From NCBI RefSeq assembly GCF_001612945.1, contig NZ_BDBK01000014.1, positions 62,001-126,000 of the forward strand: a stretch of 64,000 nucleotides of DNA, given 5' to 3'. A program made the position numbers and the translations under genes. The notes beneath the pieces are model-generated. The model saw nothing but the letters and a program-made list of their open reading frames with translations. It was not told where the DNA came from and ran no database searches. The DNA is from Nocardia inohanensis NBRC 100128 (GTDB lineage: Bacteria > Actinomycetota > Actinomycetes > Mycobacteriales > Mycobacteriaceae). Positions 43,485 through 50,909 of this stretch are shown here, in pieces; the first letter of the stretch is position 1; each line of letters starts with the position of its first letter.

Positions 43485-43571
43485 CGGAGGCGAGAGGATT
43501 TGAACCTCCGGTCCCCGTGAAGGGACAACTCATTAGCAGTGAGTCCCATTCGGCCGCTCTGGCACGCCTCC
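43485..43571 (-). tRNA. tRNA-Ser (GCT)
   Basis: An 87-nt class II tRNA on the minus strand, 42 nt upstream of tRNA-Arg and probably on the same transcript. The acceptor GGAGGCG pairs with CGCCTCC; the anticodon loop CTGCTAA gives GCT, reading AGC and AGU; the variable arm is long and the T-loop GGTTCAAATCC is normal. Confidence 0.95.
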
Positions 43572-43659
43572 TGGTTGCCTTCTTGCGAGGGCGCCGGTCC
43601 TTTCGAACCGCCGGGACAGAAGATTACACAGCGGGTGACCAATAGGCCAAATCGGCTGG

Positions 43660-44349
43660 TCAGCGCAGGTGCGAGTCGAACCAATCGAAGATGCGGGTCT
43701 GTGCGTCCAGGGTGGATTCGTCATCGTGCGGGGCGGGTTCGAAGCCGGGGCGGTCCGGGCGGTGGCGCAGACCCGGATAGGTGACCACCAGGGTGGCCAC
43801 ATCGGCGCGGGCGGCGGCATCGCGCAGGCGCTCGATCTGCTCGGGCGGAGTGCGCGGATCGTCGGCCCCGAACAGCGCCAGCCACGGGGCTTTCAAAGTG
43901 GGCGCGGCGGCGAGCAGGGCGACGGCCTCCGGGGTGAGCGGGGTTTCGATGCCGGGTGCGGCGACGCTGACCACCGCGCCCACGCGCCGATCGGTGGCGA
44001 CCAGCGCGGCCGCGGTGCCGGCGGAGTCGAAACCGAGCACGCCGATGCAGTCGCGGAAGACGCCGCGTCCGGTGAGCCATTCGAAGCAGGCGTCGAAATC
44101 CTCGATCAGGTCGGTGCCGAAGACGCGGTCCGGCATGGTCCCGTTGTCGCGGTGGAACAGATCGGGGGCCAGCACGGTCCAGCCGTCGTCGGCCAGCGAA
44201 CGCATGAGTTCCAGCAATGGCTCGGTGAATTCGCGTGATTCGTGCAACACCACGATGCCGCCGCGCGCGTGACCCTCGGGTTCGAGCACCATGACCGGGA
44301 CCGTGGTGGCGTCGCGCACGGGTGCTAGATCTCGGTAAATGCCCGGCAT
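43660..44349 (-). CDS. Dienelactone hydrolase family protein with unusual nucleophile loop
   Basis: A 229-aa alpha/beta hydrolase. The early strand GGIVVLHESREFTE near residue 30, LADDGWTVLAPDLFHRD near residue 52 and the late YPGLRHRPDRPGFEP (catalytic His region) fit the dienelactone hydrolase family. The nucleophile elbow, usually GFCxGG, reads GFDSAGT near residue 105; the Cys is replaced by Asp, with a Ser next to it. Ser could serve as nucleophile, but the spacing differs. The substrate is unknown. Confidence 0.75.
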   Translation of the reverse strand: MPGIYRDLAPVRDATTVPVMVLEPEGHARGGIVVLHESREFTEPLLELMRSLADDGWTVLAPDLFHRDNGTMPDRVFGTDLIEDFDACFEWLTGRGVFRDCIGVLGFDSAGTAAALVATDRRVGAVVSVAAPGIETPLTPEAVALLAAAPTLKAPWLALFGADDPRTPPEQIERLRDAAARADVATLVVTYPGLRHRPDRPGFEPAPHDDESTLDAQTRIFDWFDSHLR

Positions 44350-44454
44350 AACGCCAGAGTAGTGATGCTAGGTAAAGTTTCGGGACAAATTTTCCGGCCG
44401 CTCGCCATCGAGGCTCGGCGGCAGCGGATCCGGTCCGCCGCTTAGGGTGGAGGG

Positions 44455-45534
44455 GTGAGCGCGCACATCCGCCCGGACCTCGATGCCATCCCGGCCTACG
44501 TGGCCGGCCGCACCCAGCCGGGCGCGGTGAAACTGGCCAGCAACGAGACCACCTTCCCGCCGCTGCCCGCGGTGACCAAGGCGATCGCCGAAGCCGTCGA
44601 GCTGTCCAACCGCTACCCCGACAATGCCGCCGTCGAATTGCGGACGGCCATCGCCGAATTCGTCGGCGTCGAAGTCGAGAACGTGGCGGCCGGCTGCGGC
44701 AGCGTGGCGCTCTGCCAGGAGCTGGTGCAGATCACCTGCGCGGAGCCGACCGACGAGGTGCTGTTCGCGTGGCGCTCGTTCGAGGCGTACCCGATCGTCA
44801 CCCGGGTCGCGGGCGCGCGGGCGGTGCAGGTTCCCCTGGACCACGGTTACGCGCACGATCTGGACGCGCTGGCGGCGGCGGTGACGCCGAATACCCGAGT
44901 CGTGTTCGTGTGCAACCCGAACAACCCGACCGGTACCGCGCACGGCAGGGCGGCGATCGAGCGGTTCCTCGATCAGGTGCCGGCGAATGTGCTCGTGGTG
45001 CTGGACGAGGCGTACTACGAGTACCTGCGGATTCCCGCCGAGGACTTCCCCAACGGTGTCGAGCTGGGGCGGAACCGGCCGAATGTGCTGGTGCTGCGGA
45101 CGTTCTCGAAGGCGTACGGACTGGCCGGGCTGCGCGTCGGCTACGCGGTAGGTGCGCCCGAGGTCATCACCGCGCTCATGAAGGTGCACATCCCCTTCAG
45201 CGTGAGCCGAGTCGCCCAGGCGGCCGCGATCGCTTCCCTGGAAGCCCGGCACGAGCTGCTGGAGCGCACGAATGCCGTTGTGGCGGAACGCGATCGGATG
45301 CGCGATGCCATGCTCGCCGCCGGTTACCCGGTGCCGCGCAGCGAATCGAACTTCATCTGGCTGCCGCTGGGCGAGAAGAGCGCCGAATTCGGCGCCGCCA
45401 GCACCGAAGCGGGAGTCATCGTGCGGCCGTACGGCACCGACGGGGTGCGCGTGACCGCGGGCGATCCGCACGAGAACGACTTCTTCCTCGCGTTCGCCAC
45501 CGATCCGGCGGTCGTCGCGCGGTTCGCGAGCTGA
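44455..45534 (+). CDS. Histidinol-phosphate/aromatic aminotransferase (HisC2/Pat-like)
   Basis: A 359-aa PLP aminotransferase. Key parts are LASNETTFPP near residue 26, VFVCNPNNPTGTAHG near residue 150, VVLDEAYYEYL near residue 182 and the PLP lysine in RTFSKAYGLAGLRVGY near residue 220. It resembles the aromatic amino acid aminotransferase Pat/HisC2 (Rv3772), which makes Phe or Tyr from the keto acids. That fits with tyrA, encoded 6 kb away, though the genes are not linked in an operon. A his-operon role is unlikely as no his genes are adjacent. Confidence 0.85.
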   Translation: MSAHIRPDLDAIPAYVAGRTQPGAVKLASNETTFPPLPAVTKAIAEAVELSNRYPDNAAVELRTAIAEFVGVEVENVAAGCGSVALCQELVQITCAEPTDEVLFAWRSFEAYPIVTRVAGARAVQVPLDHGYAHDLDALAAAVTPNTRVVFVCNPNNPTGTAHGRAAIERFLDQVPANVLVVLDEAYYEYLRIPAEDFPNGVELGRNRPNVLVLRTFSKAYGLAGLRVGYAVGAPEVITALMKVHIPFSVSRVAQAAAIASLEARHELLERTNAVVAERDRMRDAMLAAGYPVPRSESNFIWLPLGEKSAEFGAASTEAGVIVRPYGTDGVRVTAGDPHENDFFLAFATDPAVVARFAS

Positions 45535-45542
45535 ACTCCGGG

Positions 45543-46595
45543 TCAGCCGATCGCCAGCCCCGCCGCCAAAGTCGGCCAGGCGCGCGGCAGTTCGTCGGTC
45601 CAGTACGGCCAGGAGTGCGTTCCGGTGGGGCGCAGGTTCACGTTCGCCCCGATGCCCAAATGCGCCAGGCGGTCGGCGAATTGCTTGGTGCACATGGCCG
45701 CGCCCGCTTCGATGGGGCCGCCGAACATGACGGCGTTGCGGAAGTCCGGGGTGCCCTGGATGTCGTGTTCGCCGGGGACGCCGCTGCCCGAGGAGAGGTA
45801 GATGGCCTTGCCGCGCAACTGTTCCGCCAGGGCCATCACATCGTGTGCCGCCCATTGCGGGTCGTCGGAGGGGCCGAACATATTGTCCGGATCGCCGCCG
45901 AAGGTGCCGACCACGGCGCGCGCCTGCGCCTGGCCGAAGTCGGAACTCATGGCGTAGCAACCGGAATGGGCCGCCACAGCGCGATACAGCCACGGAACGC
46001 GTACGGCCAGCATCATGGCTGCCTCGGCGCCCATGGAGACGCCCTCGAGCGCGTTGGCCCCGTTTCCGCCGAAGCGGGAGTCGATGAGGGGTGGCAGTTC
46101 GCGGGTGAGGAAGGTTTCCCAGCGATTGGTGCCGAGTTTCGGGTCGGCGCGCAGCCAGTCGGTGTAGTAGCTGGCGGGTCCGCCCAGGGTGAAGACGACG
46201 TTCACGGGTTTGTCGGCGTAGAACTCGAGCGCTCCCCCGCGCGCGGTCCAGTTGTTGGCCTCCGGGGAGGCGGCGCGGCCGTCGAGCATGTAGACCGTCG
46301 GTCTGGGTTCGTCGCGCCGATCCGGCAGCAGCACTTGGATTTCCACGGTTCTGCCCATGGCCGGTGAGGCGACTTCGACGTGCAGCAGGCGCTCGGTGAT
46401 GTTCGAGACGCTCCGGATGGCGGCCCGGGACGGGTGCACGGGGTCGACGGCGGGCGGCGCCTCCTCGTTGGAGCCGGATTCGACCGGCGGGTCCGAGAAG
46501 GCATGCGGGGGTGCGGAAACGGCCGCACCGGTGAACAGTGCGACCCAGGCGAGGGCGCCGGCCAGGCGACGCCGTGCAACACGGCGGCGATCCAC
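45543..46595 (-). CDS. Secreted Ag85/mycolyltransferase-like esterase
   Basis: A 350-aa exported alpha/beta hydrolase of the putative-esterase family that includes antigen 85. A signal peptide with twin Arg/Lys (RRRVARRRLAGALAWVALFTGAAVSAPP) is followed by a Pro/Glu-rich linker. The nucleophile elbow is LEGVSMGAEAAMML near residue 190, an acid is near SSGSGVPGEHD, and the His is in RPTGTHSWPYWTDEL near residue 325. Mycolyltransferases move mycolates between trehalose esters and arabinogalactan; this may be one or a related esterase. It lies 23 nt downstream of the Ni/Co transporter on the same strand. Confidence 0.8.
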   Translation of the reverse strand: MDRRRVARRRLAGALAWVALFTGAAVSAPPHAFSDPPVESGSNEEAPPAVDPVHPSRAAIRSVSNITERLLHVEVASPAMGRTVEIQVLLPDRRDEPRPTVYMLDGRAASPEANNWTARGGALEFYADKPVNVVFTLGGPASYYTDWLRADPKLGTNRWETFLTRELPPLIDSRFGGNGANALEGVSMGAEAAMMLAVRVPWLYRAVAAHSGCYAMSSDFGQAQARAVVGTFGGDPDNMFGPSDDPQWAAHDVMALAEQLRGKAIYLSSGSGVPGEHDIQGTPDFRNAVMFGGPIEAGAAMCTKQFADRLAHLGIGANVNLRPTGTHSWPYWTDELPRAWPTLAAGLAIG

Positions 46596-46617
46596 GCCGC
46601 CATAGTGCCAGATGGAT

Positions 46618-47682
46618 TCAGTCGGCGGCCAGGTCTCGTTCCCAGCGAGTCTCTATATCGGTGAAACGCCACACCGCGATGGCGATCGCCCAGGTGCCCA
46701 GGAACAGTCCGACGATGATGAACCCGAGGTCGCCGAGATCGAGATTGCCGATCCAGGCCATCAAACCCGTTGTGATATCCAGCTTTTCGACGAAGATGGA
46801 GATGATCTCCTGCGCGCCGATGAGCAACGCCACCGCCACCGACAGCCCGGTGATCACCAGGTTGTAGTAGATCTTGCGGACCGGCCGCGCGAACGCCCAG
46901 TCGTAGGCGTAACTCATGAAAGAGCCGTCGAGAGAATCGAAGAGCGCCATACCGGCCGAAAACAGTATGGGCAGCACCACGATCGAGTACCACGGCAAAC
47001 CGGTGGCAGCCGCGCCGCCGGCGATCACCAGCAGGCCGACCTCGGTGACGGTGTCGAAGCCGAGCCCGAACAGCAGCCCCACCGGATACATCTGCCAGGG
47101 CTTGCGCACCAGTTTCATGACGGGCCCGAGGATCCGGTTCAGCGCGCCACGCGATTCCAGTTCACGTTCCAGCTTCGCCTCGTCGAAGGTGCCCGCGCGC
47201 ATGCGCCGGTACACCTTCCAGATCGCGATCAGGGACACCAGATTCAGCAGCCCGATGAGAATCAGGAAGCTGCCCGAGATGCTGGTCCCCCACAGCCCGG
47301 TCCAGCGTTGCAGCGACGAGTCCTCGTCCGCCAGCGGCCCGGCCAGTGCCCGCACGCCCAGCGCCAGCAACCCGACCATGACGAAGACGATGGTGGAGTG
47401 CCCGAGCGCGAACCAGAAGCCGACGGTGTGGGTCTTGGCTCGCCCGTTCTCCGCCACCAGTTTTCGCGTGGTGTTGTCGATGGCGGCGATATGGTCGGCG
47501 TCGAAGGCGTGCCGCATGCCGAGGGTGTAGGCGGTGAGCCCGAGGCCGACCCCGAACACCGCGCCTTGCACTTCGTAGTGTCCGGGGACGACGAGCAGCA
47601 ACAACATCCCCCAGCCGATGATGTGCAGTGCGGCGACAGCTAGTCCCATCCCGATCCAACCGCGCACGAAACACACCCTCAT
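46618..47682 (-). CDS. HoxN/NicT family nickel/cobalt transporter
   Basis: A protein of up to 354 aa with eight membrane helices, a secondary transporter of Ni2+ and/or Co2+. The family signature RHAFDADHIAAIDNTTRK lies in helix II near residue 58, with further motifs LGHSTIVF and GLLFGLGFDTVTEVGLL near residue 198. The ATG at 47682 has no good ribosome-binding site and lies just 13 nt after the tRNA-Ser (TGA) 3' end on the same strand; internal GTG/ATG codons (residues 3-12) are alternatives. Co-transcription with the tRNA seems likely as no terminator intervenes. Confidence 0.88.
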   Translation of the reverse strand: MRVCFVRGWIGMGLAVAALHIIGWGMLLLLVVPGHYEVQGAVFGVGLGLTAYTLGMRHAFDADHIAAIDNTTRKLVAENGRAKTHTVGFWFALGHSTIVFVMVGLLALGVRALAGPLADEDSSLQRWTGLWGTSISGSFLILIGLLNLVSLIAIWKVYRRMRAGTFDEAKLERELESRGALNRILGPVMKLVRKPWQMYPVGLLFGLGFDTVTEVGLLVIAGGAAATGLPWYSIVVLPILFSAGMALFDSLDGSFMSYAYDWAFARPVRKIYYNLVITGLSVAVALLIGAQEIISIFVEKLDITTGLMAWIGNLDLGDLGFIIVGLFLGTWAIAIAVWRFTDIETRWERDLAAD

Positions 47683-47695
47683 CGTTTGGAATTGG

Positions 47696-47780
47696 CGGAA
47701 GCGGAGGGATTTGAACCCCCGGTCGCTCTCACGACGTCCGCTTTCAAGGCGGATGCATTCGGCCGCTCTGCCACGCTTCC
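47696..47780 (-). tRNA. tRNA-Ser (TGA)
   Basis: An 85-nt class II tRNA on the minus strand. The acceptor GGAAGCG pairs with CGCTTCC; the anticodon loop CTTGAAA gives TGA, reading UCA; the variable arm is long and the T-loop GGTTCAAATCC is normal. The Ni/Co transporter gene begins 13 nt downstream. Confidence 0.95.
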
Positions 47781-47833
47781 AGGGGTTCGATGTTAGCGGA
47801 TGGGAAAGCGGGCTTCGATCGGTCTCCGGGGCG

Positions 47834-48349
47834 TCACTCGAAATCCCGGTCCGACCGGGCGGCCGCGCGGTGGTCGGCGGCCAGGTTGACCAGATCCAGC
47901 GCGGTGGCGACGGCGGCGAGTTGCTGCGGGGTGAGCAGGTCCACGAAGAAGCGGCGGACGGCGGCGACGTGGCCGGGGGCGGCGGCGCGCAACCGGCGCA
48001 GGCCCTCGTCGGTGAGCTGGGCGAGCACGCCGCGGCCGTCGTCCTCGCAGGCGGTGCGGCGGACCATGCGCTCGGCCTCCATCCGCCGGATCTGATGGGT
48101 GAGGCGGCTGCGGGAGGAGAGCACGCCGTCGGCCAGATCGCTCATACGCAGCGCGCGGCCGGGGGCTTCGGAGAGTTTCACCAGGATGCGGTAGTCGGCG
48201 AAGGACAGGTCGCTGTCGCGTTGCAGCTGGCGATTGAGATCGGCCATCAGCCGCTGGCTGCCGTCCAGGTATGCCCGCCAGGCGCGCTGCTGTTCCGGGG
48301 TGAGCCACCTCGGTTCGGCCACGTTTCGGCCCCCGGAATCGACAGCCAC
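47834..48349 (-). CDS. MarR family transcriptional regulator
   Basis: A protein of up to 171 aa with a MarR winged helix. LSFADYRILVKLSEAPGRALRMSDLADG and SSRSRLTHQIRRMEAERMVRR span helices 2-5, and DDGRGVLAQLTDEGLRRLR is the wing. A GTG at residue 10 (VAEPRWLTPEQQ) is an alternative start. It follows the lactate monooxygenase-like gene by about 42 nt on the same strand and may regulate it; this is context only. Confidence 0.85.
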   Translation of the reverse strand: MAVDSGGRNVAEPRWLTPEQQRAWRAYLDGSQRLMADLNRQLQRDSDLSFADYRILVKLSEAPGRALRMSDLADGVLSSRSRLTHQIRRMEAERMVRRTACEDDGRGVLAQLTDEGLRRLRAAAPGHVAAVRRFFVDLLTPQQLAAVATALDLVNLAADHRAAARSDRDFE

Positions 48350-48391
48350 ACCTGATTCTAACCGGGCGGGCGGGCCGGTCCGGGGGCGTCC

Positions 48392-49567
48392 TCAGCGGAA
48401 GCTGGAGATCATCGTGCGACTCAGGTCGGTGACGGCGGTGCAGCCCGAAAGGCCCATGGCCGCATCGAAATCGGCGAGCAGGCAGCGCAGGGCGTGCTTG
48501 ACGCCGTCGCGGCCGGCGAGGCCGAGGCCGTAGACCCAGGGGCGGCCGTAGAGGACGGCCTTGGCGCCGAGGGACAGGGCGATCATGACGTCGGAGCCGG
48601 TGCGGATACCGGAGTCGAAGAGCACGTCGGCGCGATCACCGACGGTGGCGACGACGGTGGGCAGCGCGTCGAGGGAGCCGACGGCCCCGTCCACCTGGCG
48701 GCCGCCGTGGTTGCTGACGATCACCGCGTCGGCGCCCGCGTCCACCACCTGGCGGGCGTCGTCGGGATGCTGGATGCCCTTGACCGCGATCGGAAGTTCG
48801 GTCCACTCACGGAGTTTCGCGATATCGGCGGGGCGCAGCGCATGGTTGCCGAAGAGTCCGATCCAGGTGAGGACGGCCGCGCGCATGGCGTCCTCGGACT
48901 CCTCGGGCGGGGCGGCGAGCTTGGCCCGGAAGACCGGATCGGACAGATAGTTGGCGATGCCCTTGCCGTGCAGGAACGGCAGGTGCCCCAGCTCCAGATC
49001 GCGCGGCCGCCAGCCCAGGCTGGGCGTATCCGCGGTCACCACGATGGCCTTGGCCCCGGCCTTCTCGGCCCGCTCCACGAAGGACCGCGCCAGCTCGTCG
49101 TCATCGGGCCAGTACAGCTGGTACCACCAGTCCCCCGCCGCCGCGCCCGCGTCCTCGATGGTGGTGGAGGCCGCGGTGGAGAGCACCATGCCGATGCCGA
49201 GTTCCCGGGTCACCTCGGCGACGAGGGTCTCACCCTGCTCGTGCAGCAGCCCCAGCACGCCGACGGGCGCGGTGAGAATCGGTGCGGCGAGCCGGGTTCC
49301 GAGCACTTCGACCGACAGGTCCCGGGCCCCGGGCCCGCTCGCCCCGCGCCAGACCCGCGGCAGCAGCCGGTACTTCTCGAAGGCGGCCAGATTGGCGTGC
49401 GCCGTGCGTTCGGACGACGCGGCGCCGAAGACGTAATTGAAGGCGGCCGGTTCCAGAACTTCCCGGGCCCGCTGCTCCAGTCCGGCCGCGGTCATCGGTA
49501 GCGCGGGGACGGTGCCGGCGAGGCCCTGTAAATAGATCTCGTTCTGGAAGTCGACAAAACTGCTCAT
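48392..49567 (-). CDS. Lactate 2-monooxygenase-like FMN-dependent alpha-hydroxy acid oxidase
   Basis: A 391-aa flavoprotein of the alpha-hydroxy acid dehydrogenase family. The FMN and substrate sites are visible in PILTAPVGVLGLLHEQGE near residue 95, STAASTTIEDAG, WWYQLYWPDDDEL near residue 147, and the catalytic His in VIVSNHGGRQVDGAVGSLDALP near residue 285. These enzymes oxidise L-lactate or similar acids; the DEL-rich segment resembles mycobacterial lactate 2-monooxygenase, which yields acetate and CO2. The ATG at 49567 (SSFVDFQNEIY) is chosen. A 37-aa membrane peptide gene lies 21 nt upstream. Confidence 0.85.
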   Translation of the reverse strand: MSSFVDFQNEIYLQGLAGTVPALPMTAAGLEQRAREVLEPAAFNYVFGAASSERTAHANLAAFEKYRLLPRVWRGASGPGARDLSVEVLGTRLAAPILTAPVGVLGLLHEQGETLVAEVTRELGIGMVLSTAASTTIEDAGAAAGDWWYQLYWPDDDELARSFVERAEKAGAKAIVVTADTPSLGWRPRDLELGHLPFLHGKGIANYLSDPVFRAKLAAPPEESEDAMRAAVLTWIGLFGNHALRPADIAKLREWTELPIAVKGIQHPDDARQVVDAGADAVIVSNHGGRQVDGAVGSLDALPTVVATVGDRADVLFDSGIRTGSDVMIALSLGAKAVLYGRPWVYGLGLAGRDGVKHALRCLLADFDAAMGLSGCTAVTDLSRTMISSFR

Positions 49568-49588
49568 GCAGGCAAACGTAGTCCGCAA

Positions 49589-49702
49589 TCACCTACGCCG
49601 GACGCGAACGAGGGCGCGGGGCGAATGCGCCGCGACGGAACCCGAAATCGCCATGACGGTGAGGATGGTCAAGGCGGCCAGGGTGGTGATGATGCCGATC
49701 AT
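49589..49702 (-). CDS. Small single-pass membrane peptide upstream of lactate monooxygenase-like gene
   Basis: A 37-aa ORF with one strongly hydrophobic helix (IGIITTLAALTILTVMAISG) and a basic tail ending RALVRVRRR. A near-ideal ribosome-binding site (GGAGA, 5-6 nt before the ATG) supports translation. The basic C-terminus predicts that end inside the cell. It ends 21 nt before the flavoprotein gene on the same strand. No family is recognised. Small helix peptides of this kind can modulate transporters or membrane enzymes. Confidence 0.55.
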   Translation of the reverse strand: MIGIITTLAALTILTVMAISGSVAAHSPRALVRVRRR

Positions 49703-49820
49703 GGAATCTCCTATCGAATGGCCGTGATTCCAGAGTGACGGGAAAAGCTGACAGGATGCTGTGCCCTCCCCGAGCCTTGCCTGACAGTAATCGCCGGGCG
49801 CGAGTCGTAGGCTCGAATTC

Positions 49821-50810
49821 ATGTATGCGGTGACGCTCGACGGTTTCGGTGAGCCCGAGGTGATGAAGTGGGCGCAGGTGGACGATCTGCCCGCGCCCGG
49901 ACCGGGTGAGGTGTTGATCGATGTGGTGGCGGCGGGGGTGAACCGCGCGGACCTGCTGCAACGGCAGGGCTTCTATCCGCCGCCGCCGGGCGCGAGCGAG
50001 ACGCTGGGGCTGGAGTGTTCGGGCGTGGTCGCGGAAGTCGGTGCCGGAGTGCGCGATTGGCGCAAAGGCGACAAGGTCTGCGCGCTGCTGTCCGGCGGCG
50101 GCTATGCCGAGCGGGTGCTGGTGCCCGAGTCGCAGGTGCTGCCGGTCCCCGAGGGCCTCGACCTGGCGGCGGCCGCCGCGCTCCCCGAGGTGGCAGCGAC
50201 GGTGTGGTCGAACCTGGTGATGACCGCGGGCATGCATTCCGGGCATTTGCTGCTGATTCACGGCGGCGGCAGCGGCATCGGCACGCATGCGATTCAGGTG
50301 GCGCGGGCGCTCGGTGCGCGGGTCGCGGTGACCGCCGGATCGGAGTACAAGCTGGAGCGCTGCCGGGAATTGGGGGCGACGGTCACGATCAATTACAAGG
50401 AGCACGACTTCGTGACCGTGCTGCACGCCGAATATCCCGGCGTGGACATCATTCTCGACAATATGGGCGCGGCCTACCTGGAGCGCAATGTCGACGTGCT
50501 CGCCGAGGACGGGCATCTGGTGATCATCGGCATGCAGGGCGGGGTGCAGGCCGAGTTGAACCTGGCCGCGCTGCTGGGCAAGCGCGGTTCCATCCACGCC
50601 ACCAATCTGCGCCGCCGCCCGGAGCACGGCAAGGGCTCCAAGGCGGAGATCATCACCGAACTGCGCAGGCATGTCTGGCCGTTGATCTCCGACGGGACCA
50701 TCGTGCCGGTCGTCTCGGCCGAGGTACCGGTCACCGACGCCGCGGCCGCGCACAAACTGCTGGACTCCCCGGAATCCTTCGGGAAGGTGATATTGCGGAT
50801 TCGCGACTAG
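49821..50810 (+). CDS. NAD(P)H quinone oxidoreductase, zinc-independent MDR type
   Basis: A 329-aa medium-chain reductase. The N-terminal catalytic domain contains GVNRADLLQRQGFYPPPPGASE near residue 42; the nucleotide-binding motif HGGGSGIGTHAIQVARALGARV lies near residue 150, with a YK pair for NADPH further on. Zinc ligands are absent, so it is a QOR-like quinone reductase. It resembles the gene at this position in M. tuberculosis (Rv3777). A palindromic repeat follows the stop codon directly. Confidence 0.88.
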   Translation: MYAVTLDGFGEPEVMKWAQVDDLPAPGPGEVLIDVVAAGVNRADLLQRQGFYPPPPGASETLGLECSGVVAEVGAGVRDWRKGDKVCALLSGGGYAERVLVPESQVLPVPEGLDLAAAAALPEVAATVWSNLVMTAGMHSGHLLLIHGGGSGIGTHAIQVARALGARVAVTAGSEYKLERCRELGATVTINYKEHDFVTVLHAEYPGVDIILDNMGAAYLERNVDVLAEDGHLVIIGMQGGVQAELNLAALLGKRGSIHATNLRRRPEHGKGSKAEIITELRRHVWPLISDGTIVPVVSAEVPVTDAAAAHKLLDSPESFGKVILRIRD

Positions 50811-50818
50811 AACGGCCA

Positions 50819-50894
50819 CGTCATCCCGGCATGCTTTTGGCCGGGATCTCACTGATAGAAGTGAGATTCCCGCTGAAAGCACGCGGGAATGACG
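50819..50894. repeat. Palindromic repeat element, intergenic copy
   Basis: A 76-nt imperfect palindrome, CGTCATCCCGGCATGCTTTT on the left and GAAAGCACGCGGGAATGACG on the right, with an inner pair (GATCTCACT / AGTGAGATT). It shares both outer arms with the element at 21312-21392. It lies between the converging quinone reductase and SufS-like genes. Confidence 0.85.
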
Positions 50895-50909
50895 GAGGGG
50901 GCGCGGTGG

